This document shows, piece after piece, positions 1-9,881 of a DNA stretch of 64,000 nucleotides. The notes beneath the pieces were generated by a model. It searched no databases, was not told the origin of the DNA, and saw only the letters and a list, made by a program, of their open reading frames with translations. Positions within the stretch are counted from its first letter, which is position 1, and the number at the start of each line of letters is the position of its first letter. The stretch spans positions 265,748 through 329,747 of the forward strand of contig NZ_JAAGPR010000008.1 in the NCBI RefSeq assembly GCF_017104965.1. The letters are read 5' to 3'. The position numbers were made by a program, and so were the translations under genes. This DNA is from Paraburkholderia sp. Ac-20340 (GTDB lineage: Bacteria > Pseudomonadota > Gammaproteobacteria > Burkholderiales > Burkholderiaceae).

Positions 1-1
1 C

Positions 2-2140
2 TTCGAAGTGAGCGCTCACAGCGACGTGCCGGCCAACAAGCTGCGCGACGTGATCGCGGTGTGCGCATCGTGCCCGCCCCTGTCGGAACATTGGCTGGCG
101 CTGGTGGGTTTTGCCGCTGATTACTACCAGCGCGGTTTGGGCGAAGTCGCGCTGCCGGCCTTGCCGCAGGCGCTGCGCGATCCCGCGCGCTGGGCGCGAC
201 TGCTTGCCCCTGAAGAGCGCTACCGCGTGCTGCCCGCCGGGCGCGAAGCCTTGCCCGATGCGCTGCCCGCACGCGCGCAGGCCTTGCGACGCCTCGCGCA
301 GACGCTGGTGGACGCTGGCGAACTCGATCTCGCCGATGCCCGCGCGCTGCATCCCAAGGCCGCAGCCACGTTCGAATCGTGGCGCGAAGCGGGTTGGGTC
401 GAATACGAATGCGTCGAGTTCGGCACGGCGCAATTCGGCGCGCATGGAGCGGCAAGCACGGCTGCAAAAACTACCGAGGCACAGTCCGCCAAACCCGCGC
501 TTCATCAGCTCAGCGACGAGCAAACCACGGCAGTAGAGGCCATCCTCGAATCGACGGGTTTTGCGCCGTTTTTGCTGCATGGCGTCACGGGCAGCGGCAA
601 GACCGAGGTGTATCTGCGCGCGCTCGCCGGCCTGCTCGAACGCGAGCCCGACGCCCAGGCGCTGGTCCTCGTCCCCGAAATCAATCTCACGCCGCAGTTC
701 GAGGCCGCGTTCCGCACGCGCTTCGCGGGCGTGCTGCCCGAAGGCGCCATCGTCACGCTGCACAGCGGCCTGGCCGAAGGCGAACGCGCGCGTCACTGGC
801 TGGCCGCGCACACGGGCCGTGCGCGCATCGTGCTGGGCACGCGGCTGGCCGTCATGGCGTCGATGCCGCGCCTCGCGATGCTGGTGGTGGACGAAGAACA
901 CGATCCCGCCTACAAGCAGCAGGAAGGGTTGCGCTACTCGGCGCGCGATCTGGCGGTGTGGCGCGCCAAGCAGCTCGGTGTGCCGGTCGTGCTGGGATCG
1001 GCCACGCCGTCGCTGGAAAGCTGGTGGCAGGCCGATCAGGGCCGCTATACGCGCCTCACGCTGTCACGCCGCGCGGTGGCCGAAGCCGTGCTGCCCACCG
1101 TCAAGCTGATCGATCTCGAAGAAGAGCGCCGCCGCGGCCGGGCGTCGTTCGAAGGCCTGTCCGGCCCGCTGGTCGCGGCGATGAAAGCGCGGCTCGAACG
1201 CGGCGAGCAAAGCCTGATCTTCCTGAATCGACGTGGCTACGCGCCGGTGCTCTCGTGCGACGCCTGCGGCTGGGTGGCGGGCTGCCCGCGCTGCAGCGCC
1301 TACGTGGTGCTGCACAAGCCCGAGCGGGCGCTGCGCTGCCATCACTGCGGCTGGGAATCGCGCATTCCGCACTCGTGCCCGGATTGCGGCAACGTCGATA
1401 TCGCGCCGATGGGACGCGGCACGCAGCGCATCGAAGAAGCGCTGACGAGCGCGGTGCCGGGCGCACGCGTGCTGCGCATCGACGCCGACAGCACGCGCCG
1501 CAAGGGCAGCGCGCAGGCGCTCTTTTCGGACGTGCACGCGGGCGAGGTCGATATCCTCGTCGGCACGCAGATGGTCGCCAAGGGCCACGATTTCCAGCGC
1601 GTCTCGCTGGTGGGCGTCATGAACGCCGATAACGCGCTGTTCTCGCACGACTTCCGCGCCAGCGAGCGCCTGTTCGCGCAACTGATGCAGGTGAGCGGCC
1701 GCGCGGGCCGCGCCGGGTTGCCGGGCGAAGTGATGGTGCAGACGCGCTATCCGCGCCACGCGATCTATCACGCGCTGGCGCGGCACGATTACGTCGGCTT
1801 CGCCAATTCGCAGATCGCCGAGCGTCGCGACGCGCATCTGCCGCCGTTCGTCTATCAGGCCTTGCTGCGCGCCGAAGGGCGCACGCTGGAAGCGGCGCTG
1901 GCATTTCTCGCCGAAGCTGCACAGGCGCTCGCGGCGATGCCGACAGCCTCGCGCGTGATGGCCTACGACGCGGTGCCGCTGACGATCGTGAAGGTGATGA
2001 ACGTGCATCGCGCGCAACTGCTCGTGGAAAGCAGCTCGCGCGCCGCGCTGCAGGCGACGCTGCGCGCGTGGCAACCCACGCTGCGCGGTCTGCGCGGCGT
2101 GTTGCGATGGAATCTCGAAGTCGATCCGCTCGATATCTGA
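2..2140 (+). CDS. priA: Primosomal replication-restart helicase PriA (5' end outside window)
   Basis: PriA is the 3'-to-5' DNA helicase that recognises stalled forks and reloads the replisome. The open frame runs in from the window edge (F-E-V-S-A-H before the first GTG), and PriA is normally about 730-750 residues, so the N-terminus is cut off. Visible are Walker A GVTGSGKTEVYL, the DEEH box, the paired zinc-binding cysteines (CDACGW, CPRC, CHHCGW, CPDCG) and the helicase motif QVSGRAGRAG. It ends in EVDPLDI. No downstream gene on the same strand looks co-transcribed. The GTG at position 8 is only an internal Val codon. Confidence 0.96.
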   Translation, partial: FEVSAHSDVPANKLRDVIAVCASCPPLSEHWLALVGFAADYYQRGLGEVALPALPQALRDPARWARLLAPEERYRVLPAGREALPDALPARAQALRRLAQTLVDAGELDLADARALHPKAAATFESWREAGWVEYECVEFGTAQFGAHGAASTAAKTTEAQSAKPALHQLSDEQTTAVEAILESTGFAPFLLHGVTGSGKTEVYLRALAGLLEREPDAQALVLVPEINLTPQFEAAFRTRFAGVLPEGAIVTLHSGLAEGERARHWLAAHTGRARIVLGTRLAVMASMPRLAMLVVDEEHDPAYKQQEGLRYSARDLAVWRAKQLGVPVVLGSATPSLESWWQADQGRYTRLTLSRRAVAEAVLPTVKLIDLEEERRRGRASFEGLSGPLVAAMKARLERGEQSLIFLNRRGYAPVLSCDACGWVAGCPRCSAYVVLHKPERALRCHHCGWESRIPHSCPDCGNVDIAPMGRGTQRIEEALTSAVPGARVLRIDADSTRRKGSAQALFSDVHAGEVDILVGTQMVAKGHDFQRVSLVGVMNADNALFSHDFRASERLFAQLMQVSGRAGRAGLPGEVMVQTRYPRHAIYHALARHDYVGFANSQIAERRDAHLPPFVYQALLRAEGRTLEAALAFLAEAAQALAAMPTASRVMAYDAVPLTIVKVMNVHRAQLLVESSSRAALQATLRAWQPTLRGLRGVLRWNLEVDPLDI

Positions 2141-2320
2141 GCGATGAAAGCGGGGCGCTCAAAAGCGCAACCCGCGCCTTCGAGGTGTCGAGACGCTCGC
2201 GCAACGCGATGGCCTGGTCCGTGGCCGATGCGATGCGGTGAGACGCGCCCGTGCCTTACCGCTGCGGTCATTTCGCCGATCTTTCCGATACTGGCTGCGC
2301 CGCCGCTGGCGCACGGCGGA

Positions 2321-2470
2321 TCAGCGTTGCACCGCGTGGGCCGCTTCGCCGCTCTCAGGTTGCGCCATACGGACGCGCCGGGACGACACCGCCGTCGCGC
2401 CCCGGATAAACAGCACGGCGCACAGCGCGCACATGCTCCAGACACCTGCCACCACCATCCACTTTTCCAT
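2321..2470 (-). CDS. Small single-pass membrane protein, unknown function
   Basis: This 49-residue frame starts MEKWMVVAGVWSMCALCAVL, and residues 4-24 form one clear hydrophobic segment, followed by a basic, polar C-terminus. An AGGA-like ribosome site (gcgaggacc) lies just upstream of the ATG. The frame could start further upstream, but that leader has no hydrophobic or ribosome-site support. It sits antisense between priA and putA. I know no function for it; it may be a small inner-membrane protein. Its short length is the main reason for caution. Confidence 0.55.
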   Translation of the reverse strand: MEKWMVVAGVWSMCALCAVLFIRGATAVSSRRVRMAQPESGEAAHAVQR

Positions 2471-2648
2471 TTTTTGGTCCTCGCGCCGGACTGACCGGCT
2501 CCCCGTCATGCCTGTATATCGGCAATCGATGCGATTTGAACAGGGTGACAAAAAAGATTCACGCCCAGGGAAAATACCGAGCGCAACCCGCCGTCGCCCC
2601 GAACCCCGCCACTGGCCTCAAACCCAGGCTACACGGGGCTTTCGGCGT

Positions 2649-2687
2649 GGTGCAACCGCACCGCGAAATTGGTTGCACCTTTTTTTT
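2649..2687 (+). promoter_or_regulatory. Inverted GTTGCA operator pair / possible terminator upstream of putA
   Basis: GGTGCAACC (2649-2657) and GGTTGCACC (2671-2679) form a perfect 9-bp inverted repeat with a 13-nt spacer. Each arm holds GTTGCA, the core sequence bound by the ribbon-helix-helix domain of E. coli PutA. Eight T residues follow directly (2680-2687), so the same element also reads as a rho-independent terminator on the plus strand, 69 nt before the putA ATG. It may act as an autoregulatory operator, an attenuator, or both. Confidence 0.55.
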
Positions 2688-2755
2688 GGGAGGGGTACGA
2701 TTCGCCAACTTTTTAGTCTTTGGCCGGTGCGGGTCAGCCGGCATACGAAGGAAAC

Positions 2756-5700
2756 ATGGCTAGCACCACCCTTGGCGTCAAGGTCGACGACCTCCTCCGC
2801 TCGCGGCTCAAAGATGCCGCTACGCGCCTCGAGCGCACCCCGCACTGGCTCATCAAGCAGGCCATCTTCGCGTACCTCGAAAAGATCGAGCACGGCCAGC
2901 TGCCGCCCGAGCTGAACGGCCACGTGAGCGCCGCCGATCTCTCCGATAACACCGGCGACGGCCCCGACGAATACGCGTCGCACCCGTTCCTCGAATTCGC
3001 CCAGAACGTGCAACCGCAATCGGTGCTGCGCGCGGCCATTACGGCGGCGTATCGCCGCCCCGAGCCGGAGTGCGTGCCGTTCCTGATCGGCGAAGCGCGT
3101 CTGCCCGCCAATCTGACCGCCGACGTCACCAAGCTGGCCACCAAGCTGGTCGAAACGCTGCGCGCCAAGCGCACCGGCGGCGGTGTCGAAGGCCTGATCC
3201 ACGAGTTTTCGCTGTCCAGCCAGGAAGGCGTGGCGCTGATGTGCCTGGCCGAAGCGCTGCTGCGTATTCCCGACCGCGCCACGCGCGACGCGCTGATCCG
3301 CGACAAGATCAGCAAGGGCGACTGGAAATCGCACGTCGGCCACGCGCCGTCGCTGTTCGTGAACGCCGCCACCTGGGGCCTCATGATCACCGGCAAGCTG
3401 GTGACGACGAATAGCGAAACCGGTCTGTCGTCGGCGCTCACGCGCATGATCGGCAAGGGCGGCGAGCCGCTGATCCGCAAGGGCGTCGATATGGCGATGC
3501 GCCTGATGGGCGAGCAGTTCGTCACCGGCGAAAACATCTCCGAAGCGCTGGCCAACAGCCGCAAGTTCGAAGCACGCGGCTTCCGCTATTCGTACGACAT
3601 GCTCGGCGAAGCAGCCACCACCGAAGCCGATGCGCAGCGCTACTACGCCGCCTACGAGCAGGCGATCCACGCGATCGGCAAGGCGGCCGGCGGCCGTGGC
3701 ATCTACGAAGGTCCGGGCATCTCGATCAAGCTGTCCGCGCTGCATCCGCGTTACTCGCGTGCGCAGCAGGAACGCACCATGAGCGAGCTGCTGCCGCGCG
3801 TGCGTGCGCTCGCAGTTCTCGCGCGCCGCTATGACATCGGCCTGAATATCGACGCCGAAGAAGCCGACCGTCTCGAAATCTCGCTCGACCTGCTCGAAGC
3901 GCTCTGTTTCGATCAGGAACTGGCGGGCTGGAACGGCATCGGTTTCGTGGTGCAGGCGTACCAGAAGCGCTGCCCGTTCGTGATCGACTACATCGTCGAT
4001 CTGGCGCGCCGCAGCCGTCACCGCATCATGGTGCGTCTCGTGAAGGGCGCGTACTGGGATACGGAAATCAAGCGTGCGCAGGTCGATGGCCTCGAAGGCT
4101 ATCCGGTCTACACGCGCAAGATCTACACCGACGTCTCGTACCTCGCCTGCGCGAAGAAGCTGCTGGGCGCGCCGGACGCGGTGTATCCGCAGTTCGCCAC
4201 GCACAATGCGTACACGCTGGCCGCGATCTATCACCTCGCGGGCAACAACTACTATCCTGGCCAGTACGAATTCCAGTGCCTGCACGGCATGGGCGAGCCG
4301 CTGTACGAAGAAGTCACCGGCCCGCTGGCGCAGGGCAAGCTGAACCGTCCGTGCCGCGTGTACGCACCGGTCGGCACGCACGAAACGCTGCTCGCGTACC
4401 TCGTGCGCCGTCTGCTGGAAAACGGCGCGAACACCTCGTTCGTGAACCGTATCGCCGATGAAACCGTGCCGGTCAGCGAGCTCGTCACGAACCCCGTCGA
4501 CGATGCCTCGAAGGTCGTGCCGCCGGGCGCGCCGCACACGAAGATTCCGCTGCCGCGCGAACTGTTCGGCAGCGAGCGTCTGAATTCGATGGGTCTCGAT
4601 CTCTCGAACGAACATCGCCTGGCGTCGCTGTCGTCGGCGCTGCTGGCAAGCGCGCATCATCCGTGGCGCGCCGCGCCGATGCTCGCCGATATCGATCTCG
4701 CCGATGGCGTGGCGCGTGACGTGCGCAACCCGTCCGATCTCCGCGATCTGGTCGGCACCGTGGTCGAAGCCACCAGCGAACACGTGAGCGCCGCGCTCGC
4801 GCACGCCGTCGCCGCCGCGCCGATCTGGCAGGCCACGCCGGTCGAAGCGCGCGCCGATTGCCTGTCGCGCGCCGCCGATCTGCTCGAAGCGCAGATGCAC
4901 ACGCTGATGGGCCTGATCGTGCGCGAAGCGGGCAAGTCGCTGCCGAACGCCATCGCCGAAATCCGCGAAGCGATCGACTTCCTGCGCTACTACGCCACGC
5001 AGATCCGCGAAGAGTTTTCGAACGACACGCATCGTCCGCTCGGCCCGGTCGTCTGTATCAGCCCGTGGAACTTCCCGCTGGCGATCTTCATCGGCCAGGT
5101 GGCCGCCGCGCTCGCCGCCGGTAACACCGTGCTCGCGAAGCCGGCCGAACAGACGCCGCTGATCGCCGCACAAGCCGTGCGCATCCTGCGCGAAGCGGGC
5201 GTGCCCGCAGGCGCGGTGCAACTGCTGCCGGGCGATGGCGAAACCGTGGGCGCGGCGCTGGTCGCCGACGCACGCACGCGCGCCGTCATGTTCACGGGCT
5301 CGACCGAAGTCGCGCGCCTCATCAACAAGACGCTGTCGCAGCGTCTGGATTCGGATGGCCGTCCGATCCCGCTGATCGCCGAAACGGGCGGCCAGAACGC
5401 GATGATCGTCGATTCGTCGGCGCTCGCGGAACAGGTCGTCGCCGATGTGCTGCAAAGCGCGTTCGACTCGGCCGGCCAGCGTTGCTCGGCGCTGCGCGTG
5501 CTGTGTCTGCAGGACGACGTGGCCGATCGCACGCTCGAAATGCTCACGGGCGCGATGCAGGAACTGGCGGTGGGCAACCCCGATCGTCTCTCGGCCGACG
5601 TCGGCCCGGTGATCGACGCCGATGCCAAACGCGGTATCGACGCTCACGTGGCCGGCATGCGCGAAAAGGGCCGCAAGGTCCTGCAGATGGCGATGGGCGA

Positions 5701-6691
5701 GGACTGCGCGAAGGGCACTTTCGTGCCGCCGACGCTGATCGAAATCGACAACCTCGACGAACTCAAGCGCGAAGTGTTCGGCCCGGTGCTGCATGTGATC
5801 CGTTATCGCCGCAGCCAGCTCGACAAGCTGCTCGAACAGATCCGCGCAACCGGTTACGGCCTCACGCTCGGCATCCATACGCGTATCGACGAAACCATCG
5901 CGCACGTGATTGGCCGCGCGCATGTGGGCAACATCTACGTGAACCGTAACGTGATTGGCGCGGTGGTCGGCGTGCAGCCGTTCGGCGGCGAAGGTCTGTC
6001 GGGCACGGGTCCGAAGGCGGGCGGCGCGCTGTATCTGTCGCGTCTGCTGGCCAAGCGTCCGGCCGGTCTGCCGAAGTCGCTCGCGGATTCGCTGATCGTC
6101 GATCAACCGCAAGGCGAAGGCTCGGGCAATTCCGCTCACGCGAATCTCACGACGCTGCGCGACTGGCTGATCGCCGAGCGCGAACCCGCCCTCGCGGCGC
6201 GCTGCGACGGCTATCTGCAATACGTGCTGGCAGGCGCCACGGCGGTGCTCTCGGGCCCGACCGGCGAGCGCAACACCTACACGCTGTCGGCGCGCGGCAC
6301 GGTGCTGTGCGTGGCTTCGACGCCGACCGGCGCACGTGCGCAGCTCGCCGTCGTGCTGGCCACCGGCAACCGCGCGCTGTTCCAGGGCGCGGCCGGCGAA
6401 GCGCTGGTGAACGCGCTGCCCGCAGCGCTCAAGGCACACGTCGCGATCAAGAAGACGGCCGACGCCGACTTCGACGCCGTGCTGTTCGAAGGCGATAGCG
6501 ACGAACTGCTCGGCCTCGTGAAAGACGTGGCCAAACGCACCGGCCCGATCGTCTCGGTGCAGGGCGTGGCGGCTCACGCGCTCGCCAACGGCGATGAGGA
6601 TTACGCGCTCGAGCGACTCCTCACGGAGCGCTCGGTCAGCGTGAATACGGCTGCGGCTGGCGGCAATGCAAATCTGATGACGATCGGTTAA
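2756..6691 (+). CDS. putA: Trifunctional PutA: transcriptional repressor, proline dehydrogenase and P5C dehydrogenase
   Basis: PutA oxidises proline to pyrroline-5-carboxylate with FAD, feeding electrons to the membrane, and then to glutamate with NAD. The start is the ATG after GAAGGA, giving 1311 residues, close to the E. coli length. Residues about 3-45 (TTLGVKVDDLLRSRLKDAA) are a ribbon-helix-helix DNA-binding domain, so this is the autoregulating class. The proline dehydrogenase barrel lies at about 190-560 (VRLVKGAYWDTEIKRAQVDG). The aldehyde dehydrogenase domain at about 640-1110 has the NAD-site Glu in AETGGQNAM and the catalytic Cys in GQRCSALRVL. A C-terminal domain follows. Matching GTTGCA half-sites lie upstream. 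Confidence 0.97.
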   Translation: MASTTLGVKVDDLLRSRLKDAATRLERTPHWLIKQAIFAYLEKIEHGQLPPELNGHVSAADLSDNTGDGPDEYASHPFLEFAQNVQPQSVLRAAITAAYRRPEPECVPFLIGEARLPANLTADVTKLATKLVETLRAKRTGGGVEGLIHEFSLSSQEGVALMCLAEALLRIPDRATRDALIRDKISKGDWKSHVGHAPSLFVNAATWGLMITGKLVTTNSETGLSSALTRMIGKGGEPLIRKGVDMAMRLMGEQFVTGENISEALANSRKFEARGFRYSYDMLGEAATTEADAQRYYAAYEQAIHAIGKAAGGRGIYEGPGISIKLSALHPRYSRAQQERTMSELLPRVRALAVLARRYDIGLNIDAEEADRLEISLDLLEALCFDQELAGWNGIGFVVQAYQKRCPFVIDYIVDLARRSRHRIMVRLVKGAYWDTEIKRAQVDGLEGYPVYTRKIYTDVSYLACAKKLLGAPDAVYPQFATHNAYTLAAIYHLAGNNYYPGQYEFQCLHGMGEPLYEEVTGPLAQGKLNRPCRVYAPVGTHETLLAYLVRRLLENGANTSFVNRIADETVPVSELVTNPVDDASKVVPPGAPHTKIPLPRELFGSERLNSMGLDLSNEHRLASLSSALLASAHHPWRAAPMLADIDLADGVARDVRNPSDLRDLVGTVVEATSEHVSAALAHAVAAAPIWQATPVEARADCLSRAADLLEAQMHTLMGLIVREAGKSLPNAIAEIREAIDFLRYYATQIREEFSNDTHRPLGPVVCISPWNFPLAIFIGQVAAALAAGNTVLAKPAEQTPLIAAQAVRILREAGVPAGAVQLLPGDGETVGAALVADARTRAVMFTGSTEVARLINKTLSQRLDSDGRPIPLIAETGGQNAMIVDSSALAEQVVADVLQSAFDSAGQRCSALRVLCLQDDVADRTLEMLTGAMQELAVGNPDRLSADVGPVIDADAKRGIDAHVAGMREKGRKVLQMAMGEDCAKGTFVPPTLIEIDNLDELKREVFGPVLHVIRYRRSQLDKLLEQIRATGYGLTLGIHTRIDETIAHVIGRAHVGNIYVNRNVIGAVVGVQPFGGEGLSGTGPKAGGALYLSRLLAKRPAGLPKSLADSLIVDQPQGEGSGNSAHANLTTLRDWLIAEREPALAARCDGYLQYVLAGATAVLSGPTGERNTYTLSARGTVLCVASTPTGARAQLAVVLATGNRALFQGAAGEALVNALPAALKAHVAIKKTADADFDAVLFEGDSDELLGLVKDVAKRTGPIVSVQGVAAHALANGDEDYALERLLTERSVSVNTAAAGGNANLMTIG

Positions 6692-6784
6692 GCACAGTCC
6701 ATACTGTCGGTCGTCTCAAGACAAGGAAGCGGCAAAGCTACGAGCCGAAGCCGCTCATTCGTTACCTGGTACCAAGGAGAAGCT

Positions 6785-7933
6785 ATGCAACACACGATGA
6801 AGCAGCTGGCAGGCGCAACGCTGGTTGCCGCCCTGTCGCTGGCGGGGACCGCACACGCGCAGCAGGTCGAGGACGTGAAGGTCGGTTTCGCTGGCCCGAT
6901 GACGGGTGCGCAGGCGCACTACGGCAAGGACTTCCAGAACGGCATCACGCTGGCAGTGGAAGACATGAACGCGACCAAGCCGGTGATCGGCGGGAAGCAA
7001 GTGCGTTTCGTGCTGGATTCCGCGGATGACCAGGCCGACCCGCGCACGGGCACGACGGTCGCGCAGAAGCTTGTCGACGACGGCATCAAGGGCATGCTCG
7101 GCCACTTCAACTCGGGCACGACGATCCCGGCTTCGCGCATCTACGCGAACGCAGGCATCCCCGAAATCGCCATGGCAACGGCGCCGGAATACACGCAGCA
7201 AGGCTTCAAGACGACGTTCCGCATGATGACGTCGGACACGCAGCAAGGCTCGGTGGCGGGCGCGTTCGCGGTGAAGAACCTCGGCATGAAGAAGATCGTC
7301 GTGGTCGATGACCGCACGGCTTACGGCCAGGGTCTCGCCGACGAATTCGCCAAGGCGGCCAAGGCTGCCGGCGGCACCATCGTCGATCGCGAATACACCA
7401 ACGACAAGGCCGTCGACTTCAAGTCGATCCTGACGAAGGTGAAGTCGCTGAACCCGGATCTGGTCTACTACGGCGGCGCCGATTCGCAGGCCGCACCGAT
7501 GGTCAAGCAGATGAAGTCGCTGGGCGTGAAGGCCCCGCTGATGGGCGGCGAAATGGTTCACACGCCGACCTTCCTGCAGATCGCGGGTGACGCAGCGAAC
7601 GGCACGGTCGCTTCGCTGGCAGGCCTGCCGCTGGAAGAAATGCCGGGCGGCAAGGACTACGTTGCGAAGTACAAGAAGCGCTTCGGTGAAGACGTGCAGA
7701 CGTACTCGCCGTACGCTTACGACGGCGCAATGGCCATGTTCGACGCCATGAAGAAGGCCAACTCGACGGACCCGGCGAAGTACCTGCCGCTCCTCGCGAA
7801 GACCAGCATGCCGGCTGTGACGTCCAAGGACCTCGCGTATGACGCGAAGGGCGACCTGAAGAACGGCGGCATCACGCTGTACAAGGTTGTCGACGGCAAG
7901 TGGACGACGCTGCAAAGCGTGGGCGGCAAGTAA
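6785..7933 (+). CDS. Periplasmic branched-chain amino-acid ABC transporter substrate-binding protein (LivJ/LivK type)
   Basis: This 382-residue type I periplasmic binding protein has a clear Sec signal peptide (MQHTMKQLAGATLVAALSLA, cleavage after AHA) and the family start DVKVGFAGPMTGAQAHYGKD. AAGGAG sits just before the ATG. It would capture leucine, isoleucine, valine or a related ligand for an ABC importer. No permease or ATPase genes are adjacent, so it is an orphan binding protein, and the true ligand cannot be read from sequence. A strong terminator follows 37 nt downstream. Confidence 0.9.
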   Translation: MQHTMKQLAGATLVAALSLAGTAHAQQVEDVKVGFAGPMTGAQAHYGKDFQNGITLAVEDMNATKPVIGGKQVRFVLDSADDQADPRTGTTVAQKLVDDGIKGMLGHFNSGTTIPASRIYANAGIPEIAMATAPEYTQQGFKTTFRMMTSDTQQGSVAGAFAVKNLGMKKIVVVDDRTAYGQGLADEFAKAAKAAGGTIVDREYTNDKAVDFKSILTKVKSLNPDLVYYGGADSQAAPMVKQMKSLGVKAPLMGGEMVHTPTFLQIAGDAANGTVASLAGLPLEEMPGGKDYVAKYKKRFGEDVQTYSPYAYDGAMAMFDAMKKANSTDPAKYLPLLAKTSMPAVTSKDLAYDAKGDLKNGGITLYKVVDGKWTTLQSVGGK

Positions 7934-7965
7934 GCGCTTTTGAGCGCTTGACGCTAGCCTGAAGT

Positions 7966-8012
7966 AAAAAAGCCCCGCGAGATCGCAAGATCCGCGGGGC
8001 TTCTGTTTTATG
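7966..8012 (+). terminator. Rho-independent terminator after the binding-protein gene
   Basis: AGCCCCGCG (from 7971) pairs with CGCGGGGCT (to about 8001), followed by TCTGTTTT. A-rich sequence on the other side lets it serve the convergent gene as well. Confidence 0.85.
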
Positions 8013-8075
8013 CGCGCGCCTTCGATAACGTCAAAGGTGAGCTTATTCAGGATTCCTTTTCAGTCTTTTTTCCCG

Positions 8076-9800
8076 TCATTCGCCGCGCGATTTTCTGCCC
8101 GCTTCGCGTACCTGTTCGAGCGTAGCCGCTGGCGTGCTCGCTTCCTTCGTCACGCGGATTTCGATCAGCGCGGGCTTGCCCGCCTTGAGCGCGCGCTCGA
8201 GTGCAGGGCCGAATTGCGCCGTGCTCGTCACCACTTCGCCTTGCGCGCCGAACGACTGCGCGAACGCCGCGAAATCCGGATTGGTGAGTTGCGTGCCATG
8301 CACGCGGTTCGGATAGTGGCGCTCCTGATGCATGCGGATCGTGCCGTAGTGGCTGTTGTTCACGACGATGAACACCACGTTCAGGCCGTACTGCATCGCA
8401 GTGGCGAGTTCGGGCGCGGCCATCATGAAGCAGCCGTCGCCCGCGAGCGCCACCACGGCGCGTTCTGGATAAAGCGACTTTGCGGCGATCGCAGCGGGCA
8501 CGCCATAACCCATCGCACCGCTGGTGGGCGCAAGCTGCGAGCGGAAATGCCGGTAAGCAAAATGCCGATGCAGCCAGGTCGCGTAGTTGCCCGCACCATT
8601 CGTGACGATCGCGTCATCGGGTAGTTGCGCACGCAACTGTTGCATGACTTCGCCGAGTTGCACGTCGCCGGGCATCGGGCGCGGCGCGCGCCAGGCGAGA
8701 TACGCTTCGTGCGCCTCGGTGGCGGCACCGGTCCACGCGGGCATATCGGGCGCGGGCAATGCCGCCAGCAATGCCGCCATTTCCGCGAGACCGGAAACGA
8801 TCGGCAAATCGGCGGCATAGACGCGGCCGAGTTCTTCCGCGCCTTGATGCACGTGAATCAGCGTCTGCTGCGTTTTGGGAATGTCGAAGAGCGTGTAGCC
8901 GCCCGTGGTGGATTCGCCCAGACGCGGGCCGAGCGCAAGCAGCACATCGGCTTCGCGAATACGCGCGGCCAGCGCCGGATTGATCCCGAGCCCCACATCG
9001 CCCGCATAGTTCGGATGATCGTTGCTGAGCGTGTCCTGGAAGCGGAACGCAAGACCCAGCGGCAACTGCCAGTTCTCGATAAAGCGTTGCAGATCGGCGC
9101 AGGCGTCAGGCGTCCAGCCGTGGCCGCCCGCGATCACGAAGGGCTTTTTCGCGCCCGCCAGCAACGCGCGCACGCGTTCCATCTGTGCCGCCGATGGCGA
9201 CGCCTGCACGCGCTGCGCAGCTGGCGGCGTGCGCTGCGCTTCGGCGGCAGGAATCGCGCCGCTGAGCATGTCTTCGGGCAGCGCGAGCACGACCGGACCA
9301 GGGCGGCCCGAGGTCGCGATATGGAAAGCGTGGCTCAGGTATTCGGGCACGCGGCGCGCGTCGTCGATCTGCGCGACCCACTTCGCCATCTGCCCGAACA
9401 TGCGCCGATAGTCGATCTCCTGAAACGCCTCGCGGTCCATCTGTTCACGCGCGACCTGGCCGATCAGCAGGATCATCGGCGTGGAATCCTGGAAGGCCGT
9501 ATGCACGCCGATCGACGCGTGCGTCGCGCCCGGCCCGCGCGTGACGAGCGCTACGCCCGGCTTGCCGGTGAGCTTGCCGGTGGCTTCGGCCATATTGGCG
9601 GCGGCCGCTTCGTGACGGCACACGATGGTGTCGATGCGCGCGGTTTCATCGGCGAGCGAATCGAGCACGGCGAGATAGCTCTCGCCCGGTACGCAGAACA
9701 CGCGCTCGACGCCATTGGCGACCAGCGCATCCACCACGAGGCGCGCGCCGGTGGTGGTCGATGCCTTGCTTGAAGCGGTTTCGTTCGACTGCTGCTGCAT
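8076..9800 (-). CDS. Thiamine-diphosphate-dependent enzyme, acetolactate-synthase-like
   Basis: The 574-residue protein has the three-domain layout of the acetolactate synthase/benzoylformate decarboxylase family. The N-terminal domain carries the catalytic Glu in VCRHEAAAANMAEATG. A central domain follows, and the C-terminal thiamine-diphosphate domain has GDGCFMMAAPELATA and the NNSHYGTIRMHQ continuation. GGAG precedes the ATG. There is no regulatory small subunit nearby, so biosynthetic valine/isoleucine acetolactate synthase (ilvBN) is unlikely. The substrate is unknown; a catabolic 2-oxo-acid decarboxylase or carboligase is as likely as an acetolactate former. Confidence 0.85.
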   Translation of the reverse strand: MQQQSNETASSKASTTTGARLVVDALVANGVERVFCVPGESYLAVLDSLADETARIDTIVCRHEAAAANMAEATGKLTGKPGVALVTRGPGATHASIGVHTAFQDSTPMILLIGQVAREQMDREAFQEIDYRRMFGQMAKWVAQIDDARRVPEYLSHAFHIATSGRPGPVVLALPEDMLSGAIPAAEAQRTPPAAQRVQASPSAAQMERVRALLAGAKKPFVIAGGHGWTPDACADLQRFIENWQLPLGLAFRFQDTLSNDHPNYAGDVGLGINPALAARIREADVLLALGPRLGESTTGGYTLFDIPKTQQTLIHVHQGAEELGRVYAADLPIVSGLAEMAALLAALPAPDMPAWTGAATEAHEAYLAWRAPRPMPGDVQLGEVMQQLRAQLPDDAIVTNGAGNYATWLHRHFAYRHFRSQLAPTSGAMGYGVPAAIAAKSLYPERAVVALAGDGCFMMAAPELATAMQYGLNVVFIVVNNSHYGTIRMHQERHYPNRVHGTQLTNPDFAAFAQSFGAQGEVVTSTAQFGPALERALKAGKPALIEIRVTKEASTPAATLEQVREAGRKSRGE

Positions 9801-9881
9801 GGCGTTGCTGTCTCCTCTCAGTCCTGAATCGGGTTTTACGATCCTGCTTCGATATGTGTGCGCCGGTGCATCAGCCTGCGA

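Noticed and set aside
2618..6577. A 1319-codon open frame on the minus strand opposite putA
   Set aside because: High-GC codon bias in putA leaves the opposite frame open. The translation is Arg/His/Val-rich with no family motif, and putA is certain.
8076..9800. Biosynthetic acetolactate synthase IlvB
   Set aside because: No IlvN regulatory subunit or ilvC is adjacent; only the general thiamine-diphosphate family can be supported.
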